From Alphaproteobacteria bacterium (GTDB lineage Bacteria > Pseudomonadota > Alphaproteobacteria > Zavarziniales > Zavarziniaceae), in contig JAJFJE010000156.1 in assembly GCA_021774355.1 (NCBI GenBank), forward strand, positions 1-13,628: 13,628 nucleotides of DNA, in the 5' to 3' direction. Each line of letters starts with the position of its first letter. Within the stretch, counting starts at the first letter, position 1. A program made the position numbers and the translations under genes. Under the pieces are notes generated by a model. The model was given only the letters and a program-made list of their open reading frames with translations. It did not search any database and was not told where the DNA came from. Shown in pieces: positions 1 to 7,695 of this stretch.

Positions 1-2635
1 CTGGACCGAGGTCTATCTGCCCGGCGCCGGCTGGGTCGGCCTCGATCCGACCTCGGGCCTGTTCGCCGGCGAGGGCCATCTGCCGCTGGCCTGCTCGCCC
101 GAGCCGGGCAGCGCGGCGCCGATCACCGGGGCGGTGGACGAAGCCGGCGTCGAGTTCGATTTCAGCATGTCGGTGACCCGCCTGGCCGAGGCCTCGCGGG
201 TGACCAAGCCCTATACCGAAGCCCAGTGGGAGGCGATCGCTGCCGCGGGCGACACGATCGAAGAACGGCTGGTGGCCGGCGATGTCCGCCTGACCATGGG
301 CGGCGAGCCGACCTTCGTCTCGATCGACGATTTCGACGGCGACGAGTGGACCACCGCCGCCCTCGGCCCGACCAAGCGCGGCCTTGCCGACAATCTGGTG
401 TGGCGGCTGAAGCATACCTTTGCGCCGGGCGGCATGCTCCATTACGGCCAGGGCAAATGGTATCCCGGGGAAAGCCTGCCGCGCTGGGCGCTTGGCCTCT
501 ATTGGCGGGTGGATGGGGTGCCCCTGTGGCAGGACGAAAGCCTGCTCGGCCGGGAAAGCACCAGTTACGGCGCCACGCTCGAGACCGCCGAGAATTTCCT
601 GATCGCCCTGGCCCAGCGCCTGAAAGTCTCGCCCGACAGCACCATCGCTGCCTTTGAGGACCCCTGGTACTGGCTGTGGCGGGAACGGCGCCTGCCGGTC
701 AATGTCGATCCCCTGGACTCGCATCTCGACGATGCCGAGGAGCGCGCGCGCCTGTCCCGGGTGTTCGACCGCGGGCTGGACACGCCGGTCGGCTTCGTCC
801 TGCCGCTGGGCTGCACCATGACTGTCGAAGGACCGCTCTGGCAGGCCCGGCCGTGGAAATTCCGCTCCCGGCGGATGTTCCTGTCGCCGGGTGATTCGGC
901 GGTCGGCTATCGCCTGCCCCTGACCTCTCTGCCCTGGGTGCGCAAGGCGGATTTCCCCTATCATTTCGAGGAAGATCCGTTTGCCCCGCGGCCGGCCTTG
1001 CCCAGCGGCCAGGGCGCGCCGGTGGCCCAGCCCCCGGGCCGGGTCCCCCTGCGCCCCCTGCCGCCGCCGGAGGCGGGTCTGCCGCCCGGCCTGGACGACA
1101 TTCCGGTAACGGCCGGGGTCTCCCAGCCCGACGTCATCCGCACCGCCCTGACGGTCGAAGCCCGGCAGGGCCGGCTCTATATCTTCGTGCCGCCCCAGAC
1201 CCATCTGGAGGCCTGGGTGGCGCTGGTCGACGCGATCGAGGACACGGCGGCCAAGCTGGGCCAGCCGGTGATTCTGGAAGGCTATGGCCCGCCCAAGGAC
1301 TGGCGCCTGAAGTCGATCCTGGTGACGCCCGATCCCGGCGTCATCGAGGTCAATATCCATCCGTCGCGGAACTGGTCGGAACTGGTCGACGTCACCACAA
1401 AGCTCTACGAGGACGCCCGGCTGAGCCGCCTGGCGACCGAAAAATTCATGGTCGACGGCCGCCATGTCGGGACCGGCGGCGGTAACCACATTGTGGTCGG
1501 CGGCGCCCGCCCCGAGGACAGCCCGTTCCTGCGCCGGCCCCACCTGCTGCGCAGCCTGCTGTGCTATTGGCAGAACCACCCCAGCCTGTCCTTCCTGTTT
1601 TCGGGCATGTTCATCGGCCCGACCAGCCAGGCGCCGCGCATCGACGAAGCGCGCCATGATTCGCTATACGAACTCGATATCGCGTTCCAGCAGGTGCCGG
1701 ATCACGGCAATGTCCCGGCCTGGCTGGTCGACCGCCTGTTCCGCAACCTGTTGTGCGACGTCACCGGCAACACCCACCGCTCGGAATTCTGCATCGACAA
1801 GCTGTTCTCGCCGGACAGTTCGACCGGCCGCCTGGGTCTGCTGGAACTGCGCGCCTTCGAGATGCCGCCCCATGCCCGCATGTCGGCGGTGCAGCAACTG
1901 ATCCTGCGCGCCCTGATCGCCCATTTCTGGGACCGGCCCTATGCCGCGCGCCTGGTGCGCTGGGGCACCGAGCTGCATGACCGCTTCCTGCTGCCCCATT
2001 TCGTTGCCCAGGACATCGACGACGTGCTGGCCGATTTCGCCGCCTGGGACATCCCCTTCGACCGTCATTGGCTCGACCCCCACATGGAATTCCGGTTTCC
2101 CCTGTTCGGGCGGATTCAGCAGCGCGGTATCGACTTCGAACTGCGCCAGGCGCTCGAGCCCTGGCACGTCCTGGGCGAGGAGGGCATGGCCGGCGGCACG
2201 GTGCGTTTCGTCGACAGTTCGGTCGAACGGGTGCAGGTCAAGCTGAACGGCCTGACCGACCGGCGCCACGCCCTGGCGGTCAATGGCCGGCGGGTGCCGT
2301 TGTCCTCGACCGGCCGCGAGGGCGAATATGTCGCAGGGGTGCGGTTCCGCGCCTGGCAGCCGGCCACCGCCCTGCACCCGACCATTCCGCCGCATAATCC
2401 CCTGGTCTTCGATATCGTCGACGAGTGGAGTGGCCGGTCGATCGGCGGCTGCACCTATTATGTGTCCCATCCGGGGGGCCGCAACTTCACCACCGCCCCG
2501 GTCAACGCCTATGAGGCGGAGGGCCGGCGCCTGGCGCGGTTCTTCGGCTTTGGCCATACCCCCGGCCCGATGACCCTGCCGCCCGAGGAGCCGAGCCGGG
2601 AGTTTCCCCTGACGCTCGACCTGAGGAGGCGTTGA
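1..2635 (+). CDS. Transglutaminase-DUF2126 (putative amidoligase) protein, 5' end cut by window
   Basis: Coding continues from the left edge in the frame that starts at base 2, so the true start lies upstream; 877 residues are visible of a family that is usually about 1,100. The first codons read WTEVYLPGAGWVGLDPTSGL, the end of a transglutaminase core. The Asp of the triad is at 44-46; the Cys and His would lie off the window. From about 230 the protein is DUF2126, which has been proposed to be an amidoligase related to glutamine synthetase and glutamate-cysteine ligase. Supporting motifs are MGGEPTF (296), GTGGGNHIVVGG (1469-1504, likely metal/ATP-binding His at 1487), HRSEFCIDKLFSP (from 1775) and LLELRAFEMPPH (1838-1873). 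A Pro-rich linker (986-1100) separates two parts, and a beta-rich tail follows about 2210. There is no signal or membrane segment in the visible part, so it is probably cytoplasmic. Family assignment is secure; the reaction is inferred. Confidence 0.93.
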   Translation, partial: WTEVYLPGAGWVGLDPTSGLFAGEGHLPLACSPEPGSAAPITGAVDEAGVEFDFSMSVTRLAEASRVTKPYTEAQWEAIAAAGDTIEERLVAGDVRLTMGGEPTFVSIDDFDGDEWTTAALGPTKRGLADNLVWRLKHTFAPGGMLHYGQGKWYPGESLPRWALGLYWRVDGVPLWQDESLLGRESTSYGATLETAENFLIALAQRLKVSPDSTIAAFEDPWYWLWRERRLPVNVDPLDSHLDDAEERARLSRVFDRGLDTPVGFVLPLGCTMTVEGPLWQARPWKFRSRRMFLSPGDSAVGYRLPLTSLPWVRKADFPYHFEEDPFAPRPALPSGQGAPVAQPPGRVPLRPLPPPEAGLPPGLDDIPVTAGVSQPDVIRTALTVEARQGRLYIFVPPQTHLEAWVALVDAIEDTAAKLGQPVILEGYGPPKDWRLKSILVTPDPGVIEVNIHPSRNWSELVDVTTKLYEDARLSRLATEKFMVDGRHVGTGGGNHIVVGGARPEDSPFLRRPHLLRSLLCYWQNHPSLSFLFSGMFIGPTSQAPRIDEARHDSLYELDIAFQQVPDHGNVPAWLVDRLFRNLLCDVTGNTHRSEFCIDKLFSPDSSTGRLGLLELRAFEMPPHARMSAVQQLILRALIAHFWDRPYAARLVRWGTELHDRFLLPHFVAQDIDDVLADFAAWDIPFDRHWLDPHMEFRFPLFGRIQQRGIDFELRQALEPWHVLGEEGMAGGTVRFVDSSVERVQVKLNGLTDRRHALAVNGRRVPLSSTGREGEYVAGVRFRAWQPATALHPTIPPHNPLVFDIVDEWSGRSIGGCTYYVSHPGGRNFTTAPVNAYEAEGRRLARFFGFGHTPGPMTLPPEEPSREFPLTLDLRRR

Positions 2636-2722
2636 GTGCGTGCCACGGCCCCGTCTGCAAACCGCCGCATCGCACCCACAGATTTGGTTCAACCTGGAAG
2701 CATACGGCTCTAGGATGACGGT
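2636..2722 (+). promoter_or_regulatory. 87-bp intergenic gap with possible weak sigma70-type promoter
   Basis: This gap separates the DUF2126 gene from the ATP-grasp/alpha-E fusion. TTCAAC (2688-2693), 17 bases, then TAGGAT (2711-2716) is a possible -35/-10 pair, matching the consensus at 3 and 4 of 6 positions. The same TAGGA bases are a good ribosome binding site (AGGA 2712-2715, 7 bases before the GTG at 2723). The two readings compete, because a start site set by this -10 would fall almost on the GTG. The ribosome-site reading is more likely. No terminator hairpin is evident, so read-through from the upstream gene is plausible. Confidence 0.25.
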
Positions 2723-5287
2723 GTGAGTCTGATCGCCGAACCTATTTCCCCCGAGGACCCCGAGCCGGTTGAGGCGCCGCTGTTGCGCGGCTACCAACCA
2801 TTGCTGGGCCATGTCGACGAATGGTTCGCCCCGTCCGGGGCCCTGCGCCCGGCCCTGGAGCCGGTCGCCCGGATGGTCTCCGGCCTGGGGGCCGAGGGTC
2901 TGGCCGAGCGCGAAGAGGCGGCGCGCCTGCTGCTGCGCGACAACGGCGTCACCTACAATGTCTATGGCGACCCACGCAATGCCGCCCGCGCCATGGAACT
3001 CGATCTGTTACCGCTGGTGCTGGACGAAGCGGAATGGTCGGCAATCGAGTCCGGCCTGACCCAGCGGGCGCGCCTGATGAACGCCTTGCTGAGCGATCTC
3101 TACGGCGCCCAGGCGACGCTGAAGAATGGCCTGGTGCATCCGGCGATCGTCCAGACCAATCCCGACTTCCTGCGTCCGATGGTCGGCATGAAGCCGCCCG
3201 GCGGCCTGTGGCTTCATACCTTCGCGGTCGACCTGGCGCGCAGCGCGGATGGTGCCTGGCGGGTCATTGGCGATCGCAGCCGCACCCCGGCCGGGGCCGG
3301 CTATGCCCTGGAGAACCGGGTGGTGGCCAGCCGGGCCCTGCCCGATCTCTACCGCGCGCTGCGGGTCCGGCGGGTCGCCGCCTGGTTCGACCGGCTGCGC
3401 CAGTCCCTGCGCGTGCTGGCGCCGCGTACCCGCTCGCCGCGCATCGTGCTGATGACCCCGGGGCCCTATAACGAAACCTTTTTCGAACATGCCTATCTGG
3501 CCCGCTATCTGGGCTTCACTCTGGTCGAAGGCAGCGATCTGACGGTGCGCCGCGACCAGGTCTTCCTGAAGACCCTGGGCGGCCTGGAACCGGTCGACGT
3601 CATCCTGCGCCGGGTCGACGACGATTTCTGCGATCCGCTGGAACTACGCGGCGATTCGACCCTCGGCGTCGCCGGCCTGGTCCAGGCGGCCCGGGCGGGC
3701 AATGTGGTGATCGCCAACGCCCTCGGCGCCGGCCTGATCGAAACCCCGGCGCTGATGCCGGCCCTGCCGGCCCTGGCCCGGCACCTTCTGGACGAGACGC
3801 TGGAACTGCCGCAACTGGAGACCTATTGGGCGGGCACGGCCGATCACCGCGAGCGGCTGGCCGAGCGCTGCGACGCCCTGGCGACGCGCTTTGCCTTTCC
3901 CCTTGCCGGACGCTCGGCACCGGCCGGCCGGGCAGCCTGGGCGGCCCATCTGCGCCGCCATCCCTATGACGCCGTGGGCCAGGATCCGCTCGCCCTGTCG
4001 ACGGTGCCGACCTTCGAGGGCGACCGGATCGTCGCCCAGCCCGTGGTCATGCGCTGCTTCGTCGCCGCGACCAATGACGGCTATTCGGTGATGCCCGGCG
4101 GCTTCGTCCGGGTCGCCCCGGATCCCGACCGGGCCATGGTCCGCCTGCAGCAAAGCGGCCTGGCCAAGGACGCCCTGATCCTGAGTTCCGGCCCGGTCGA
4201 CGAGTTCAGCCTGCTGCGGCCGCCCGATTCCCAGGTCGAAGTTCGCCGCCAGGGCAACAACCTGCCCAGCCGGGTGGCCGACGATCTCTATTGGGTCGGA
4301 CGCTATGCCGAGCGCGCGGAATTCGCCATCAGGACGTTGCGGGCGCTGGTCCTGCGCCTGACCGACGGTGCCGGGACGGGGGCCCAGAACGAGATCGGCC
4401 CCTGCGCCCATTTCCTCCAGGTGCTGGGCGAACTGACGCCCGCTCTGGCCGAAGCGGCGGTCAATGCCCGGGCCACGTTCGACCACGAATTGGTGCCGTT
4501 CCTGACCGATGACGGCCGAACCAACGGGGTCTATGCCACGCTGCGGCGGCTGTCGGGCAATGCCAGCATGGTGCGCGACCGGCTGTCCCTCGACATGGCC
4601 CGGACCTTGCGTTTCGTCGATGCCCATGTCGAGGACCTGCGCGAGGTGGACCCGGGCGATCACGCCGGCCTGCTCAGCCTGTTCGACAGCCTGGTCATGG
4701 CCAGCGCCGCCATGGCCGGGCTGGGCATGGAGAACATGACCCGCGGCCAGGCCTGGCGGTTCATGGATCTCGGCCGCCGGATCGAGCGGGCGCTGGCCTC
4801 GGTCAATCTGCTGCGGGTCCTGGTGGTCGGCGGGCCCGACCATTCCGGCCAGGCGCTGGACCTGGCCCTCGACATTGCCGACAGCTTCATGACCTATCGG
4901 GCGCGCTATTTCACCTATGCCCAGTTCGCGCCGGTGTTCGACCTGCTGCTGCTCGACGAGGCCAATCCCCGCTCGCTCGCCTTCCAGATTCGGGCCATTG
5001 CCGACCATGTGGAGAACCTGCCGCGGGAGCGGGGCGCCGGCGCCTCGGGCTCGGCCCGGCTGCTGATCCAGACCGCGCTGGCCGAACTGCGCGGGGCCGA
5101 CGTGACGCGCCTGGCCGGCACCAACCGCCGGGGCCGCCATACCGAACTCGAGGCCCTGCTCGAGGCGATCGCCGAGACCTTGCCGGAACTCTCCGACCTG
5201 ATCTCCCAGACCTATTTCAGCCATGCCCTGGCGGTTCGCCCCGATGGCCCGACCCGGGGGCCCATGGTGCCCAAGGTGCGGACATGA
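2723..5287 (+). CDS. Fused circularly permuted ATP-grasp (type 2) / alpha-E (DUF403) protein
   Basis: 854 residues, a typical length for this fused family. The start is a GTG preceded by AGGA 7 bases upstream. Residues ~20-500 are the circularly permuted ATP-grasp domain: DNGVTYNVYGD (73 on), GDRSRTPAGAGYALENR (183 on), TPGPYNETFFEHAYLARYLG, VILRRVDDDFCDP and DSTLGVAGL. Residues ~512-854 are the alpha-E domain, opening LPSRVADDLYWVGRYAERAE (514-533), with a second R-x-IERA helix near 688. ATP-grasp enzymes join a carboxylate to an amine through an acyl phosphate; alpha-E is a helical partner domain of unknown role. Oddly, the acidic/Asn and Lys/Gly-loop positions seen in the stand-alone paralogue at 6259 are not kept here, so ATP-dependent activity is doubtful. 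No signal peptide, so cytoplasmic. The gene overlaps the next by 4 bases (ATGA). Family is certain; biochemical role is unknown. Confidence 0.95.
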   Translation: MSLIAEPISPEDPEPVEAPLLRGYQPLLGHVDEWFAPSGALRPALEPVARMVSGLGAEGLAEREEAARLLLRDNGVTYNVYGDPRNAARAMELDLLPLVLDEAEWSAIESGLTQRARLMNALLSDLYGAQATLKNGLVHPAIVQTNPDFLRPMVGMKPPGGLWLHTFAVDLARSADGAWRVIGDRSRTPAGAGYALENRVVASRALPDLYRALRVRRVAAWFDRLRQSLRVLAPRTRSPRIVLMTPGPYNETFFEHAYLARYLGFTLVEGSDLTVRRDQVFLKTLGGLEPVDVILRRVDDDFCDPLELRGDSTLGVAGLVQAARAGNVVIANALGAGLIETPALMPALPALARHLLDETLELPQLETYWAGTADHRERLAERCDALATRFAFPLAGRSAPAGRAAWAAHLRRHPYDAVGQDPLALSTVPTFEGDRIVAQPVVMRCFVAATNDGYSVMPGGFVRVAPDPDRAMVRLQQSGLAKDALILSSGPVDEFSLLRPPDSQVEVRRQGNNLPSRVADDLYWVGRYAERAEFAIRTLRALVLRLTDGAGTGAQNEIGPCAHFLQVLGELTPALAEAAVNARATFDHELVPFLTDDGRTNGVYATLRRLSGNASMVRDRLSLDMARTLRFVDAHVEDLREVDPGDHAGLLSLFDSLVMASAAMAGLGMENMTRGQAWRFMDLGRRIERALASVNLLRVLVVGGPDHSGQALDLALDIADSFMTYRARYFTYAQFAPVFDLLLLDEANPRSLAFQIRAIADHVENLPRERGAGASGSARLLIQTALAELRGADVTRLAGTNRRGRHTELEALLEAIAETLPELSDLISQTYFSHALAVRPDGPTRGPMVPKVRT

Positions 5288-6156
5288 TCCGGTATCACGC
5301 CCGCCATTCCACGGTCTACGAGTATGGCGACCCCGTCACGCTCGCCCATCATGTGATCCACCTGTCGCCACGGCGGACGCCCTACCAGAATCCGCTCAAG
5401 CACCGCATCACCGTGACCCCGGAACCGACCAGTTGGAACGCCCGGACCGATGTCTTCGGCAATGCCATGGTCCAGTTCGCGATCGAGCAGGCCCATCGCC
5501 GCCTGGTGGTCGAGGCCCAGTCCGACGTCGAGGTCGCGGCCCGGCCGCCGCCGCCCGCCGAGGCCCGGCCCTGGGATGCCCTGGTCGCCGGCATTGCCGA
5601 GGCCGGGCCCGAAACCATCGACGCCTTTGCCTTCATCCATGATTCGACGCTGATCGAGGTCGGTGACGACCTCGCTGCCTTTGCCGAGGCGGATTTTCCG
5701 CCGGGCCGGCCCGTGGTTGCGGCCCTGACCGCGCTGACCCATCGGATCAATTCCGAATTCGTGTTCGATCCGAAGGCGACCACGGTCAGCACCCCGGTGC
5801 GCGAGGTCCTGGCGGAAAAGCGCGGGGTCTGCCAGGATTTTGCCCATGTCATGATCGGCGCCCTGCGCTCGCTCGGGCTGCCCGCGCGCTATGTCTCGGG
5901 CTATCTGCGCACCCGCCCGCCGCCGGGCCGGCCGCGCCTGATCGGCTCGGATCAGAGCCATGCCTGGGTCGCGGTATGGATCGGCGGCGGCTGGCTCGAA
6001 TGCGACCCGACCAATGACTGCCTGGCCGGGGTCGACCACATCACCCTGGGCTGGGGCCGCGACTATGACGATGTCGCCCCGTTGCGCGGGATCATCAATG
6101 GCGGCACGGACGCCCAACTCGAGGTCGGAGTCGATGTCATCGCCCAGATCGACTGA
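5284..6156 (+). CDS. Transglutaminase-like cysteine protein (bacterial N-terminal domain + core)
   Basis: 290 residues, the usual length for the stand-alone bacterial transglutaminase-like proteins of this neighbourhood. The first ~90 residues form the beta-rich bacterial transglutaminase N-terminal domain (MIRYHARHSTVYEYGDPV...). The papain-like core carries a complete triad: Cys183 in RGVCQDFAHV, His226 in SHAWVAVW and Asp241 in ECDPTND. Such enzymes may act as amide hydrolases, peptidases or acyl-transferases as well as cross-linkers; the sequence does not decide which. No signal peptide or membrane helix, so cytoplasmic. The ATG overlaps the previous stop (ATGA) and AAGGTG lies 5 bases upstream (5273-5278), so translation is probably coupled to the ATP-grasp/alpha-E fusion. 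It is a second transglutaminase-type enzyme beside the one fused to DUF2126. Confidence 0.95.
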   Translation: MIRYHARHSTVYEYGDPVTLAHHVIHLSPRRTPYQNPLKHRITVTPEPTSWNARTDVFGNAMVQFAIEQAHRRLVVEAQSDVEVAARPPPPAEARPWDALVAGIAEAGPETIDAFAFIHDSTLIEVGDDLAAFAEADFPPGRPVVAALTALTHRINSEFVFDPKATTVSTPVREVLAEKRGVCQDFAHVMIGALRSLGLPARYVSGYLRTRPPPGRPRLIGSDQSHAWVAVWIGGGWLECDPTNDCLAGVDHITLGWGRDYDDVAPLRGIINGGTDAQLEVGVDVIAQID

Positions 6157-6171
6157 CAGCGGACCGATAAA

Positions 6172-6190
6172 GGCCCCGACAACCGGGGTC
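6172..6190 (+). terminator. Weak hairpin after the transglutaminase gene
   Basis: Starting 15 bases past the stop codon, CCCCG (6174-6178) pairs with CGGGG (6184-6188) around the loop ACAAC. One G-T and one further G-C pair extend it to 7 bp. TTTT occurs at 6200-6203, some 9 bases after the stem, too far for a classical intrinsic terminator. It may partly terminate transcription or stabilise the 3' end of the first transcript. Weak evidence. Confidence 0.25.
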
Positions 6191-6205
6191 GGACGCAGAT
6201 TTTCG

Positions 6206-6234
6206 CTGGCAGTGTCGCCGGCGCTTGATAGAGT
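6206..6234 (+). promoter_or_regulatory. Possible sigma70-type promoter for the split ATP-grasp / alpha-E genes
   Basis: CTGGCA (6206-6211), a 17-base spacer and TAGAGT (6229-6234) match the -35 and -10 consensus at 4 of 6 positions each, with ideal spacing. The predicted start would be near 6241, giving a leader of about 18 bases before the ATG at 6259. A G-run (6250-6255) is the only ribosome-site-like sequence. Located in the 102-bp gap, the largest in this cluster, after a weak hairpin, this suggests that the last two genes can be transcribed on their own. It is a pattern match only. Confidence 0.3.
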
Positions 6235-6258
6235 GGCGAGAGCCATGACGGGGGGTGC

Positions 6259-7695
6259 ATGACCGGCGTCCTGGAGCATTACGACCAAGCAGCCTTCTTC
6301 TGCGAGATGCTGGGTCGCTCGGGTAACCCCCCAGATTATACCGGGGCGATCCGCGAGCGCTTGGCGAGCCTCGACCTGGCGGCCCTGCAAAGACGATCCG
6401 AAGATGCCGAGCGCGAACTCTACAATCTCGGCATCACCTTTACCGTCTATTCGGAAAAGGACGCGATCGACCGTATCCTGCCGTTTGACGTAATCCCCCG
6501 GGTGCTGTCCAGGGACGACTGGGCGACGCTCGAGGCCGGGGTCATCCAGCGGGTCGCCACGCTCAACCTTTTCCTCGCCGACATCTATGGCGCGCAGAAG
6601 TCGCTGAAGGACGGCATCGTCCCCGCCGACCTGGTCCTGGGCAATGCCAATTACCGCCCGGAAATGATCGACGTCCCGATTGCCCACGGGGCCTATACCA
6701 ATATTTGCGGCATCGACGTGGTGCGCGACGACCAGGGCAAGTTCATGGTCCTGGAAGACAATGCGCGGACCCCGTCCGGGGTCTCCTATGTCCTGGAAAA
6801 CCGCAACATGATGTTGCGCGCCTTTCCCGACCTGACCAGCGATATCTCGATCCGCCCGGTCGACGACTATGGGCCGCGGCTGCATTCCACCATGGTCGAG
6901 ATCGCGCCGCCCTGCGACGGCGACCCGCAGGTCGTGCTGCTGTCGCCGGGGACCTATAATTCGGCCTATTTCGAGCACATTTTCCTGGCCCGGGAAATGG
7001 GCGTGCCGCTGGTCGAAGGCCGCGACCTGGTGGTCGAAAACGACCGGGTCTACATGAAGACCACGGGCGGCCTGCAACGGGTCCATTCGATCTACCGGCG
7101 GCTCAACGACGACTTCCTCGATCCCGAGGTGTTCCGCCCTGATTCCACGCTCGGCGTGCCCGGCCTGATGCGTGCCTATCGGGCCGGCCACGTCGCCCTG
7201 GCCAACGCCATCGGCACGGGCGTGGCAGACGACAAGGCGGTCTACGCCTACATGCCGCGCCTGGTGAAATATTTCCTTGGGGAGGAGCCGATCCTGCCGA
7301 ACGTCGAAACCTATATCTGCCGCGAGCCCGAGGCCCTGGCCTATACCCTCGCCCATCTCGAAGAACTGGTGGTCAAGCCGGTCGGCGAGGCCGGGGGCTA
7401 CGGCATCACGGTCGGTCCCAAGGCGACCAAGGAGGAGCTGGAGCGCTGCCGCGCCCTGCTCATCGAGGACCCGGCCAATTACATCAGCCAGCCGACCATC
7501 CAGTTATCGGTCTGCCCGACCCTGGTCGAAGGCGCGGTCGAGGCCCGCCACGTCGATCTGCGCCCCTTTGCCCTCACCGGCAAGTCGACCTGGGTGCTGC
7601 CTGGCGGCCTGACCCGGGTGGCGCTGCGGCGGGGTTCGCTGGTGGTCAATTCCAGCCAGGGAGGCGGGTCGAAAGACACGTGGGTCCTTGGCTAG
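6259..7695 (+). CDS. Stand-alone circularly permuted ATP-grasp protein
   Basis: 478 residues, close to the usual length of the stand-alone family (about 470-490). Recognisable segments in order: NLGITFTVYSEKD (56 on), the likely metal-binding LEDNARTPSGVSYVLENR with E166 and N168, LSPGTYNSAYFEHIFLAREMG, the YRRLNDDFLDP motif, DSTLGVPGL, and the nucleotide-binding Lys and Gly-rich loop KPVGEAGGYG (K373 on). All residues expected of an active ATP-grasp ligase are present, so it probably activates a carboxylate with ATP and couples it to an amine; the substrate is unknown. Sequence is clearly paralogous to residues ~20-500 of the 2723 fusion. The ATG follows a G-run; an earlier ATG at 6246 is out of frame and stops at once. 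It overlaps the alpha-E gene by 8 bases if the TTG at 7688 is used. Cytoplasmic, no signal peptide. Confidence 0.95.
   Translation: MTGVLEHYDQAAFFCEMLGRSGNPPDYTGAIRERLASLDLAALQRRSEDAERELYNLGITFTVYSEKDAIDRILPFDVIPRVLSRDDWATLEAGVIQRVATLNLFLADIYGAQKSLKDGIVPADLVLGNANYRPEMIDVPIAHGAYTNICGIDVVRDDQGKFMVLEDNARTPSGVSYVLENRNMMLRAFPDLTSDISIRPVDDYGPRLHSTMVEIAPPCDGDPQVVLLSPGTYNSAYFEHIFLAREMGVPLVEGRDLVVENDRVYMKTTGGLQRVHSIYRRLNDDFLDPEVFRPDSTLGVPGLMRAYRAGHVALANAIGTGVADDKAVYAYMPRLVKYFLGEEPILPNVETYICREPEALAYTLAHLEELVVKPVGEAGGYGITVGPKATKEELERCRALLIEDPANYISQPTIQLSVCPTLVEGAVEARHVDLRPFALTGKSTWVLPGGLTRVALRRGSLVVNSSQGGGSKDTWVLG

Noticed and set aside
134..2635. Treating the ATG-like start at 134 as the beginning of the first gene
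   Set aside because: The frame is open to base 2 and encodes the end of a transglutaminase core (WTEVYL…DPTSGL), so the gene clearly begins upstream of the window.
3644..5224. 526-codon open frame on the - strand opposite the ATP-grasp/alpha-E fusion
   Set aside because: Antisense shadow with skewed composition and no family motifs. The same applies to the 382-codon frame at 1664-2812.
5212..7356. 714-codon open frame on the - strand across the transglutaminase and ATP-grasp genes
   Set aside because: It runs antisense through two conserved genes and their intergenic gap, and its composition (His, Gly, Asp, Arg) is that of a reverse-frame shadow.
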